From Numida meleagris (lineage: Eukaryota > Chordata > Aves > Galliformes > Numididae), in the NCBI RefSeq assembly GCF_002078875.1, contig NC_034411.1, forward strand, positions 51,413,695 through 51,477,694: a stretch of 64,000 nt of DNA, given 5' to 3'. Positions within the stretch are counted from its first letter, which is position 1. Every line of letters starts with the position of its first letter. Below the pieces are notes generated by a model that worked only from the letters and a program-made list of their open reading frames with translations, was not told the DNA's origin and did no database searches. This document shows, piece by piece, positions 33,976-45,330 of the stretch. The position numbers and the translations under genes were made by a program.

Positions 33976-36900
33976 GATGGCTTGCTGATTACATATTGGA
34001 TAGCTTAGCTTAGTTTACAAGGGATACAAGTAGGTGTGAATTCTGATATGCAAGAAGAGTCTTTGCTGCATAAGCCAGATCTTGTTGATAATGGCAATAA
34101 TGAAGGTTACAACATAGGAGATCAATCTTCTTGAGTGGGGATCATGAATAAGAAGTGTAGGTGGAAAGATTTCTCACCTTGAGAAACAAAGGGAGGATTT
34201 GTAGGAAAACGAGGGAATTCTTGTGAAGGGGTGTTTTATGTTAGGATTCTCATAAGTAGTAATACTGCTCCTTATTCTTTCCCTTCACTTGATTTGATCC
34301 TGTGAAGTATTTCATAAGCTTGGTAGTACACAAACATGTTCCTCCTCTGTTCCAAAGTATTCTGGGAGCATATGAGGAAGCTGTGTTTTCACCCCCTGCA
34401 CACAAGTGATAAAGTTGAATTTCTTGTTAATTAAGAAAATGTATTGTTGTGGAAGGAACTGTATTCACTTTATAGAGTGGATGCTCAAAATGCTGTTCCT
34501 TGAAATATGGTGTTCTTAAAATTATGCAGAAGACTAAGTGGCTAAGAAGGGCTGCAGTTTGTGGGTACCTGTCACTTCTTGTTCTGGTAACAGCCTCAGT
34601 AAGGAATACGCTTTGTGATCAGAGTGAACCAGTATTGAAAAAAGTGCATGAAATGGAAGAACTGTGGAACTTCTGAAACATAGATTGCTTTACTGTACAA
34701 AGTGAGCAGTTAGCATAGGTTATATTTATCAGTGCATAAGAGAAATGGTTTCTTATGTACATCCAGGTGTGCATAGATGTGAGGGGGAGGAGGTAGAGCG
34801 GGGGCTGGAGTTAACAAATTAGAATATTGTTATTGTGCTATTTATTTAAATTGCTAGGTGTTTTGGTGTCCATAAAGTCATTTTGTTGATTTAAACACAG
34901 TCAAATTTGTATGTGGACCATTATGTAAAGGCCCTATGTGGAACTGGAGTTTCATTGGGTTAATTGTGGTAGTGGTTCCAGTAGTCCCTGTGATCACTGG
35001 GTCCATATTAAAGTTGTCCTCTCTCAGCCACCTTACCGTTCAGCTCCCTCAAGCAAAGAAGTAAGGACTCTAGCTTTCTGTTCTTGTATTTAGCTTGTTC
35101 AGCTGCCTTGCTTTGAAGGAAATAATGCCTGCTCTTCCTATAGGCATTCATACACGTTCAGCGTTGCTTTCCCACAAATTGCCCACTTTCAGTATCATGA
35201 AGACTCAGTGGTAATGATAGCTGAAACTAAATTAGAAACAGCTTTTTGATATACATACCCAAGATGGAAATTATTGCTGTGCAATATTAGGCTTTTTGCT
35301 ACTTCACTTGAGATATTCTGTCAAGGCAGTGAGTGAGACTTTGTACTGAAATGCGGATTTAATATTTTTATCAGTCTGAAAATGATAAAACATACATAAT
35401 TTAAACTTGGCGTTTTGGAGTAGCTGTTATTTTTAAGCTCCATGCAGTCATTATGTTTGTGATCTTCAGGACAGAACACTGAAAACTTTTCAATACGAAA
35501 GAAGTCTTGTTTCTTAGGTTTGTTTTTCTAATACTACTAGTAGTGCTAGAAATAGCTTGCTTTTAAGGTATTCTTAAATTATTGGTGCAAATATTGGTAG
35601 CAACTGAGTTGGGAGCATTACTTCTACTCACTCTCTAGAGATTGTAAGCTTTCCTATACTATTACCATGCTGCTGGAAAATAGAGAATTTTACATGGTGA
35701 GCATCCATTATTGTTGTTGTTATTTATTCCAGTTAGGTTTTTTGTTTGTTTTTTTTTACCAGTTTGTTGTGTTATCTAATAAGTAATTGGTTATTCGTTG
35801 ATTAATTAAATAGCAGCATCTGTATGTGCAGGGAAGGAGCTGAGAACTTAAGCACAGGTGAGCATGAGCAAGACCTGGGGAACAGAGCAACCTGAAGGGT
35901 TGGATGGGAGTTTGGGATTGTTTGGCTTTGAGGCATAGGAATAACTGGAGGGTTTAGGATATAAAAGCCTGCTGTGTCTGTAACAAGAGTTTCTGCCAGA
36001 CCCTGGGGTTGGATCTATTGTTCTGAAGTCCCGAATTCCCTTTGTTTTGTACATAACTATCAGATATGGTCAGAGTGTCTTCATCTTCTGTAGCAAGTGA
36101 TCCAAACCAGAGATGACAACTTTAATAGCTGTTAGTTAAATGTGGGTTGTTGGTATCAGTCCTGCTCATCATTTTGTGGATTGATGACGGACGTCAGGAG
36201 CAACACAAAGGTTTTCTTTCTTTTGTAAAGCCTAGGCAGACAGCCACTGTGTATCAGAGAGAAAGATTAAGCTATCAGAAGCTATGAAATGTCAGGATTA
36301 CCTGCAGCTGATTTACCATGTCACTTCATTGGTGTTGGTGCATATCTATTATGATAAAGTTTTTAATTATCTACCACATGCAGGTTTTTTTTTCCTTTGA
36401 AATTCTTTTCCATGGTTGATGAATGGTACCCTGTGGATGGGGGACAGTTTCCTGAGCAGTCTGTATTACTTGCTTTGGGAATCAATAAATATGCAGTGAA
36501 GGATGCAGAGGACTGCTTGAGAAGATGTGAAGTCGTGTGGCTGAGGCAGCTGAATGTTGCTGTGGAGAACTGGGTTCTCACTGGGCTTTTCACCGTAATC
36601 AGAGTGTTTCTCATTTTCTGAATAATAGGAGTAATGGTTTTAACGTCTTTGTAACTATGAAGATGAGTTAATTCATTTTCTTATATACTCAGATACTGTC
36701 ATTCTACACAGCCAGCATTTCTTGGTCTTAAAGCATTTACTTTTTTCATTCCATCTTGTTATTCTTTTGAGGATCTGATTTCCTGAGCCAATTATTTTAA
36801 AATAAATGTTCATGACTCATCTTCAGAGATTGGTCATGAGTAATATTTGGCCCTGCAGCACGTGGGCACCAATACAGTGTTTCTGTGGCATATATCTAGG

Positions 36901-37636
36901 GAATTTCTGAGGGAATTTTGTACTTTATGGACAGCAAAGCTAACTTCAAATCTTGAATCTTGAGGTTTATAGCTGTCAGAGTACAGAGATTTTTTTTTAG
37001 TTGTGTTTTATATTCAGCTTATTGTGGTTCAGTCAGTTCTTCAGCTTAGGAGTTACCTGTCTGAAGCTTCAGAACTTCAGAACCAGTGACGCAGGTCATG
37101 CCCAGCGGATGTGTAATGATTCCTGCTAATAGGAGGTTTTAATAACTGAGTTCAGTGCTGCTGATGATCGAGATGTTAGAACTAAATTGTCCTGTTGAGC
37201 TTGACTCTTAAATCGCTCTCTAAAAATTCTGTGATGTATTGCTGTACTGCAGTGGTTATTAAGTGTGAGAATCAGAGGTGTTTAATTGAATCTGAAGCAC
37301 AGGAGTGTGGCTCCCATGGGTAAGGCATTGGAAACTTGAGAAAGTAAGGCAGCATGTGGGGTGAAGTTTCTTATTTTTAATGAACTCCCGAGTCCCTTGA
37401 GAAATGCAAATGGCTTACCAACAAACTTGCTTACTAGTGCTGCAGATACCACCTTAGGTTGAAAAATCAGGCTGAGCTCTTAGTCCTCACCGGTAGGTTT
37501 TGTAGGTTAATGTAGATGAGGCTCCTGTGCTATCTCTCCAATGTGGTGTCTTCATTGGGTTTGAGCAGACGTAATTCACTAATTATTGTACTATCAGAGA
37601 GAGTCCTTTAGTTTTGAGAACAACAGAAGTATGCTT

Positions 37637-37653
37637 TTTTTTTTTTTTTTTTA
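37637..37653 (+). repeat. Poly-T run
   Basis: Seventeen or more T in a row in intron 2. It could be the complement of a retroposon A-tail, but no element is recognised beside it. Confidence 0.7.
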
Positions 37654-38596
37654 CTGTGTTAACTCTACCTTGGTAACTTCTTATGTTACCAGAAGTGAGT
37701 TTTGAATATGCATGGAGAGCAAATGTACTGAGTAAACTGTTGCTGCTATTAAGTAAATCACTCTTAAAGCTGGAGGTGCATTTTAAAGGCTTTCTATTGT
37801 CAGCATGAAGCAAAGGCCTAGAAAATCCTGTACAGAAGATGCATGAGCAGTGGAGGAGCTGTGATCCTCTGGGCTTTTTAGACCGCATTTTTCAGAAGCA
37901 GTGCTGATGGGTGCAATATATCTTGTCCAGTGATGCCAATCTTTCTACTCAAGTAACTATAAATATGTTCTTTACTGTGTTTTGCTGAATGTGCTAGGAA
38001 TTCTGAGCCCATATGCTTTGTCAAGGCTATGCTAGCCCACAGGCAGGGTTGAATTGCATGCCTTACGCAGCTGTGGGAGCCTAGTGCATGTATGTGGTGG
38101 TAGGGCTCTGCACTGCATCTGGGCTGTAGCAGAGTAATTGGGTTCACTTCCCCCGTGTTGCAGGGTTTTGGTTAGTGAAGGACCCTGACAGTGATGGACT
38201 GAGTCAAGCTAAAGAGCAGAAATGACCAAGGCAGAATCTCTCAGTCACCAGGATGCCAAAATTCCTGATGTCCAAAAGCTGTTAAATATTGCGAGTCTAT
38301 GACAAACTCTAGTATGAATAGCATGCTAGGGCTTCCAGAATGTTAATCTATTTTATGATCTCCCTTTATAAATAAAGCTATATAATAAAGTGCTTCAGGG
38401 TCCTTTTGGATGAAAGGCATTAGATAATGGCGCCTTTGGATGTTTACCTCTTGTCTGGGCCTTTTAATTCATTTATCACTCAAGTGCCTTATTGCAGCAA
38501 CTCTATTCTTGCCCATGTGTGGTGTGAAACCATTTGAATGTCATTCTTATTTATTTTAGCTTGTTTCTTAAGTTTCCTATTGTGAGGTATCCATGG

Positions 38597-38920
38597 GCTG
38601 AATTAAAACAGATATGAAACACTAAAACCAAATCCCTATGTAAAACTGCCAAGTGAAGCACACAGCCAGGCAAGATTTCAAAAAATAAAAAATCAGACAC
38701 AAGGACAAGCCCAAAAGACCTCCTGCAAACCACCCACAAAGGGATTTGTTCCCAGCTACTCAAAGGAATGGGAAAAACATGGGTAGCAGCTAAAAGAGCA
38801 AAGGGAAGGGATTCAAAATAGATAAAAATAGCTCTGTTGAAAGAAACAAGACTTGCATAAGAAGCTGCCAGAAAAGGACAAGAGAAGAAGGGCATGGTGA
38901 AATGTTAAGCGAAAATGCAA
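38597..38920. other. Purine/A-rich block of unknown origin
   Basis: Roughly 320 bases in which the + strand is strikingly A- and AG-rich and poor in T, unlike the T-rich intron around it. Examples are the AAAAAATAAAAAATCAG stretch and a run of AAGAGCAAAGGGAAGGG. The minus strand is open for 114 codons largely because of this bias. Such skew is common in retroviral internal regions, but no motif is recognised. Confidence 0.35.
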
Positions 38921-39928
38921 GCTGTCATGGGTGGAAGACACCTCATGATATGGCATCCTGTATCCCTAATCAGTAACTATGAGATCATTTAAACAAATTC
39001 TGTTTACTGCCAGGTCTGTGATCTGAACTGCAGTGCTTCACCTGGGCTGAATCATTGTCCCCAGATGGCTTAAATTACCAAGGGCTGGTGAAAAGCCTAA
39101 AACACAGTGTGGTATTTTGGTAGGGCCCGCCTGACTTAGAACAAACAAACTCTGAATGCTATGCTGCTGCTTCATTAAACCTTCTGGCAACCCTACCTCT
39201 GGTTTCTGCTTTGCATAGTTACAGCTTTATGGAATTCTTACTGACTGTTATTTTTTCCTCTTGGCCTATTTAGGTATTTATTTAAATGGTAGTAATAATA
39301 ATAACAACAATAAATATATCTTTAGTTCCACTGCTGGTTTTCCTCAAGTAACATTCCTGTAGTTTTCTCTCCCTCTCACCCCCCTTGCAATCACACCATT
39401 TTACATTAAAAATATTGTAATGTTTTCAGTTGTTACCATATTTTGCCCTTTTCCCTTCATTCCTTTTAAATATCTTTGCATGAAATGGATACTTGGCAAA
39501 GCTGGAAGTTGCCTGTTTTCATGTAAAACATACAGTAATTGGCATAGCAAAGAGAATGTAAAGGAGCGTTTTCTGTTGCATCAAACAGAGCTCTGAGGTT
39601 ATGGATGGTCTTCTTGTCACTTTGGTTGTCCTCATAAATCAAAACTCATTGTGTCCAGGGAAAGCTTCATCCTCTTCCTTGTAGCTTTTAGAGAGCACAA
39701 GGATTGATGCTTCCTATGCTCAGCTATGCAGGAGTGTGGCGTAAAAGGAGTATGAAAGGAAGAGGCAGTCTTCATATGTAATCTATTCAGCAGTTTTCAA
39801 TTCCTGTTCTTCACTGGTAGTATGCTGTGAGACTTCAGAAAACTATTACCATGGTACTGGTATATTGCTGTGATGAAACACACCACAGTCTTCAGAGCTT
39901 TCTGATAAGATGGAATACCAGTGGTATG

Positions 39929-39950
39929 GGTTGTTTTTTTTTTTTTTTTT
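39929..39950 (+). repeat. Poly-T run
   Basis: About twenty T in a row followed by ATATG and TTTG repeats. No adjoining element is recognised. Confidence 0.7.
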
Positions 39951-40324
39951 ATATGTTTGCTTGTTTGTTTCATTTTATCTGCCATTGTGGAATTTATAAT
40001 TAAACTTTTTCCTGTATTCATAGGAGTTTCCATTCTCATTTTGGAATTTGAGCAGCTCTTCAGCATTAGTTGGTGATTAGCATGTTTGTCTTTCTGGTCT
40101 GATTAATACTAATTATGGGCTCCAGAGCCCTTAGATATTTCTGAAGGGGCTCAGTTCCACTTTCTGGCATGCCAGCTGGATTCTCATTGCTTACTTACGG
40201 ATTTGTTTGGGCCAGAGATTTCTGCCTGGACTTTCTGGTGGTGATGCAGTGAAAGGAGTCCTACAAGGTCTTGGGGTATTCACTGTAACTTTGATTTTGC
40301 CTTGTAAGGCTCTGTGTTGAGATA

Positions 40325-40612
40325 CAAGTGGAGCAGAGGGGCAGCACTGAGCCCTGCTCTTTGGTGACAGCATCAGGACTTCAGGGAACAGCATGGAGCT
40401 GTGTCAGGGGTGGGTAAGGTGAGGGTTAGGAAAGCACCTTCCTGGTCCTTCACCAGTGGGCGGTGGGCATGGCACAGGCTCCCTAGGGCAGTGGGCACGG
40501 CCCCAAGCTGGCAGAGTTCAAGGAGTGTCTGGACATCGCTCTGAGACATAGGATTTGGATTTTGGATGGTGCTGTGCCGAGACAGGGGTTGGACTCGAGG
40601 ATTCTGTTGTAG
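40325..40612 (+). mobile_element. CR1 LINE fragment, sense (different subfamily)
   Basis: Matches the CR1 variant whose end reads GGGCAGTGGGCACGGCCCC, then GAGTGTCTGGACATCGCTCT and GGGGTTGGACTCGAGGATTC. It is more GC-rich than the other copies and differs from the TTGATGATCTTGAA type seen at 16309. Frame broken. Confidence 0.9.
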
Positions 40613-41112
40613 AAGCGAATATACATGAAGCTGCCTGCTTTGCTGCTGGCAATTGCAATTGGCAGTGTTTAGAATTAATTTGTAGCTGCATGTCACCAAT
40701 TTGAGACAGGACAGCATGCAGTTTTAAATGTTGAAGGCTTTGTCCATAGTAGTTAGGATCATCAATACAGTATCAGATCAAATGTGCAGATGGTAATGTC
40801 CTTCTTCTGGAAATGACCAGTACTGTTGTGAGGGAAAGATCTGAGGCACTGATAAGCTCGGTTACGCTTTTCCAGTGCAGTTCCTCACCCTCCAGCAGTC
40901 TGCAGCTTAGGATCTTCCTGGGCCAGGGACATGGGCTTTGTATCTGCTCCACAGTCTCCTGTGAATTTCCCTAACCAATTTTTGTATCTGTTTAAAATTC
41001 TGACATATCCTATATAGCAAATTGTGCAAATTACCTGGGAGTTCTATGGAAAACTATGTTCTTTTGTTGTTTGAATATCTATTCTTCTAACTTCCTTCAA
41101 TGACCATCATTT

Positions 41113-41165
41113 TTGGACTTGATGATCTTGAAGGTCTTTTCCAACCTGAGCAATTCTATGATTTT
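41113..41165 (+). mobile_element. CR1 LINE 3' tail only
   Basis: About 50 bases beginning TTGGACTTGATGATCTTGAA and ending with the ATTCTATG octamer, nearly identical to the tail of the copy at 16309. A very short, recent-looking 5'-truncated insertion. Confidence 0.92.
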
Positions 41166-42989
41166 CTGTACTAGAAAAAGCAGCAATGGTTGTTACCTAT
41201 TTGCTCATGATTTAATAAATCTACGTGATATCCTACAACATGATAAACAATGATTTATTTTCCCGGTTTGAATAGCGCTAGTCTGTAGCTTGTACAGAAC
41301 CTATTATATTCCATAGATTTGAATTGCCTTTGTGAGTTTTTTTCTTCCTGTATTCTCATTGCGTTTTCAAGTTGCTTTATATCCATTTTGAGACTAGTGG
41401 CAAGAACTACATATAATGGGAATGAAAACCCACACAGTGGCGTAATGATGGCTTCTGTTTTCTCTCACCCCCTTACATCTGTAAATGGTGACCAATGTAA
41501 TAATGACATTTACATCTTAGTAAAGTTAGAGCTGATGTGTTTCTTTGAAACCAGCTCTAGTGGGGGACGTTTTAGCTGGTGGTGGATAGAGGACCTGACA
41601 TGGACTCCCAGTGTAATTCCTACTTCTTTGTTCCATGTAATATTTGTCAAAACAGTGGCGATGAATGATGATTTCTTTTTGCATCATGGAGGATGGCTGC
41701 ATTCAGCATGCATGCACACAGATAAAAGAAGTTGAATGGCTTCAAAAGCTGAGTGAGTCAGTCTGACAAAATCACGTTGGCAGACCTGGAGCATTGTATG
41801 CACAGGTGGAAGCTGAATGAGAGATCTATCTGTTCATGGGAGAAAAGGAGTTTGGTTTGACAAGGTTACTGCTATGAGGTGCTGGATTGCTTGGCTGTGG
41901 GCACATCTTCGCAAGCCTTGCAAGAGGCTTGCCTAGAATCTTTCTGCGAGGCGTTTCCCTCCTGGAGGTGCACAGCCTCTGAATGTGTATGCTTGGGGTA
42001 CCAGCTGTCCTGATGGCACTGGCCCCTTTCTTGGGGCTCCCAAGAGCTGTCACAGCCGGACCTTTGCTTGTGCTATGAAGGGTCCAAAGGGAAGCTACAT
42101 TTCCACCGAGGGGAGTTAAGGAAGAAAAGCATCAAGACAAGCAGATTGTAGACTTTGAGTTCTTCCAGAGTCAGTCTTCCTCAGAAACTGCAATTCGTGA
42201 TGGATTTTGTGGTGAAGAGGTATGTGCATGTGCTTAGGAACCCCGTCCTGTGCAGTTTGGAGATGTCTCTTTAAACTGCATCAAGCAGAGAACTAAACAT
42301 AAATTACTTACCCGCTTGCTAGAAGATTGGATGAAGTTGTTATAGGACTGACAATTCAGGGAAACTGTTCGCTTGTTGGGTTAATGGAAATATACTTCTG
42401 ATATAAGCGTGTTGAGAGATGCTTCTTTCTCATATCTATTGCTTTTATGTAAATAGGGTTGTACACCTTCCCAGTTAACATGTTGGGTACAGTGACATAA
42501 GAACAATATTTTGTTTCCTGCTGGCAAACTATTTGATTCAGTAATATATGTCCACTTGGAGAATAGAAAGCATTTTTCAAAGAGATTTAGTAAGAAAGAT
42601 TAAATGGCTAATATCTGTGTTGTTTAATGGAGTAAAATAAATGTATCAAAATGCTGCAATTTAGCGTGTTCCCTTGAGAACACATTAAGATGCAAGGAGT
42701 AGGTGAGAAACACAGACACCTACAAACTCGAGCTAAAATATAAAGGAATAAAATTCTAGTAAAAGAAATTTGTAAAGAACAGAAAAAAAAAAGCCAGTGC
42801 TCAAAAGTAGTTAAAGTCATGGTACTGGTAAATGAGAAAAGAGAAATTTAGCAAAGAAATGCAGATGTGAGCACAAATGAGGTTCTTACAGCCTTATTTG
42901 TTGTAAATTTTATTTAAAATGTAAAGCACGTCTTCGTTTGTCCTTTAGGTTCTTGGGAAGTCCAGGTTGTGGGTTTTTTTTTCCCGTAT

Positions 42990-43207
42990 TAGAGGACATA
43001 GTGGTGCCCAGTGCTAGAACAAGAGGCAGTGTGCTCAAACTGACAGAGGAGGCTCCCTCTGAACAGCATGCATTGCACTTCTGTGCTGTGCAGGTGACAG
43101 AGCACGGGCACAGGCTGCCAGAGGCTGTGGAGTCTCCTCCTTGGAGATCTTCAGAAGCCGCCTGCACGTGGGCCTGGGCACCTTGCTCTGGGTGTCCCTG
43201 CTTGAGC
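42990..43207 (+). mobile_element. Older CR1 LINE fragment, sense
   Basis: Recognised by TGGTGCCCAGTG, GAACAAGAGGCAGTG, GCACAGGCTGCCAGAGG, CTCCTTGGAGATCTTCAGAA and GGGCACCTTGCTC, in CR1 order. Related to the copy at 24691. The 3' tail is missing. Confidence 0.85.
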
Positions 43208-43953
43208 TTTAACTGAAGCTTCAGACCTTAGCGTGAATTTGGGGCAACATCTCCTCTGCCTGTAAAGTGGAAATATTATGTCATGCTTGATTAAGCCTAT
43301 GTTGTTATGGAGGATACTGTTCAGAAACAACCTCGGTGGAGTCTTGTTAGCAAAACTAAGTAGATATTCGCTATTTATGACTCACTGGGATGCTTTCATC
43401 CCATCACTAATGTTTTCTTGGTTGGATTTGCAGACTTTTGACCAGTAAATTATTTTTTCAAATTAGAAGAACAAAATTAATTAGTTTAATTGGCATCCAA
43501 ATTGGATTTTTTAGCAGGGCTTCATGCTTAAATGCATTGGTATCGGTGCATGATCTAAAATGATGATGGCATTGATATTAATGTGTAAAGTACTGGCATA
43601 TAAAATTACCCACTTGAGGGATAAGTACTATTTCAAAATCAGTTCTTCAGTCTTAGCTGCAAGCCAGAGACAATGGTATTTGCAACTACTGATAACACAA
43701 GTGAACAGAGTTGACTGAAGAATTACTTAAGGACAGAATATAGAAGCTCCTGTTTCCCATGGTACCAAACCTTGTTTCTCTTACGGCCTCACCACCTGCA
43801 TGTCACTAACTGATGGATGCAATTCCACCTGCAGTTCAACTGTGACAGTCTTTGCATTTTGCTGCACAATATAAGATGAATTTGATAAGTATGGAGCAAT
43901 TTAGTATTTTAATAAGGAGGAACATTTAAGATTATGAAAAGGAGGTTGCTATT

Positions 43954-44012
43954 GATGGTTGGAGTAGGTGATCTTGTAGGTCTTTTGCAACCTAGCTAAT
44001 TCTGTGATTCTG
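43954..44012 (+). mobile_element. CR1 LINE 3' tail, diverged
   Basis: TTGGAGTAGGTGATCTTGTA, GGTCTTTTGCAACCTAG and TGTGATTCTGT correspond to the CR1 terminus with scattered changes. Confidence 0.85.
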
Positions 44013-45079
44013 TTGACATCTTAGAAGCCAAATTATTACATTTATAGGTCTCTTAGAAGGAAAATACTGTGGAAGCTGAAGTTCCTTTTACTATTTTGAA
44101 CAAATCAAAGGGAAAAAATAGCTTTCCACTGGATTTTGTACTTGCATTTAGTTGTCCATTTCTGGGGAAAGATGGTGTCTACTGTTTGTATAAATGAAAC
44201 CACCCGATTGTGGATTCTGTATTCATTCATGAATTGAAAAGATTCAAAAAATCAACTGCAAGTGAAACGGATCTGCATTAGATGGCTTCAGCTGATTGAA
44301 AAAGAAATATTTCTAGGGAATCTAATATATGTTTACTGAGGGGGCTGGGGGGAAAGCTAACTCTGACCTCCCAGTAACTGTGATGTTGCTTCAGCATGGT
44401 GAGAGAAATGAGAGAATAGAGAAGAGGAAGAAAGGAGATTAATGCTGAAGCTCTCATGGTAATGAGAAAGAAAATGTCCAGCAAGACTCGTTTTCCCCTT
44501 TGTCGCTTCTCCCATGTTGAAATGTAGTGTTTGCTCCAGAACAGGGAATGGCCTTTCTTTTCAACAGATGTCTTTCAGGAATTACCAGTAGGGATTAAGT
44601 AGATCTGCATGTTGCCCAAGCTTGATAGCTCTTTTTATAGGCAGGATCTATTTTTGATACAACCTATTTATAGTGCTTTACTTTCTTTAGTTCACTTGAG
44701 AAATGTAGCTTATTTTTTGTCTGAGTTGACTTTCAGTAGTCACGTTTTCCATGGCTTTGGAAGCTTCTGTTTAGTTGTTTTGGATGTAAATAATGGTGTT
44801 TTTTTTTGTGAGGTGATTAATAGGCTTATTTTAACATTAGCTGGTTTTAATTTTCTTAGCAGTCCTATGATAGCCAGCATGTTAAATTCTGTCATAATCT
44901 GTGGGGTTTTGCTTTTGATTGTTCTTCTCAAGGAGTCAGCTGTGAAACAATGAAAACAGCAACTCTAGGTTTTGCAAATGTTAGAGAAACCATTTAAATG
45001 AAGTTAATTTAAGATAAAAATAAAACATTGAAATCGGTAGAAGTCAAAATGTTTACATGATCTCCTTGACAAAGAAAGT

Positions 45080-45330
45080 AGATGTACTCTGCAATGTATC
45101 TGATTTACACCAAAGCAAAATTAATTTGGTGCTAATATTATTTCAGCTGTTTGTGTAATGTCAACGTGACATTAATCCTAATTTTAATGTCCACATTGTG
45201 ACAGAAAGAATGAAACTTAAAAATCTGTGCAAGCTCAAAGTCATGGGACTGTAGCATCATCTACTCTGGCCGCCAGTGTGACATCAGGTATAACACACAG
45301 CTAAGTGTGGAATTCAGTCTCTTTGTAATT
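45080..45330. promoter_or_regulatory. Candidate intronic regulatory patch (TGACA motifs)
   Basis: Contains the inverted pair TAATGTCA / TGACATTA with a 3-base spacer at 45156-45174 and a further TGACAG at 45199-45204. TGACAG is the MEIS/TALE homeodomain consensus, and TAAT is a homeodomain core. The surrounding sequence is free of recognised repeats and has more balanced composition than the neighbouring intron. Conservation cannot be judged from one sequence, so the enhancer reading is a guess. Confidence 0.25.

Noticed and set aside
36397..36621. 74-codon + strand frame starting MKFFSMVDEW
   Set aside because: It starts at a non-AUG codon, has no flanking splice sites of quality, and no family is recognised. 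Left as a chance frame.
38551..38895. 114-codon minus-strand frame with hydrophobic residues
   Set aside because: The openness and hydrophobicity follow from the A-rich + strand, which gives many Phe and Leu codons in the complement. No homology is recognised.
41319..41735. 138-codon + strand open frame
   Set aside because: Starts at TTG, has no recognisable motif or coding-like composition, and the intron is AT-rich. Probably chance.
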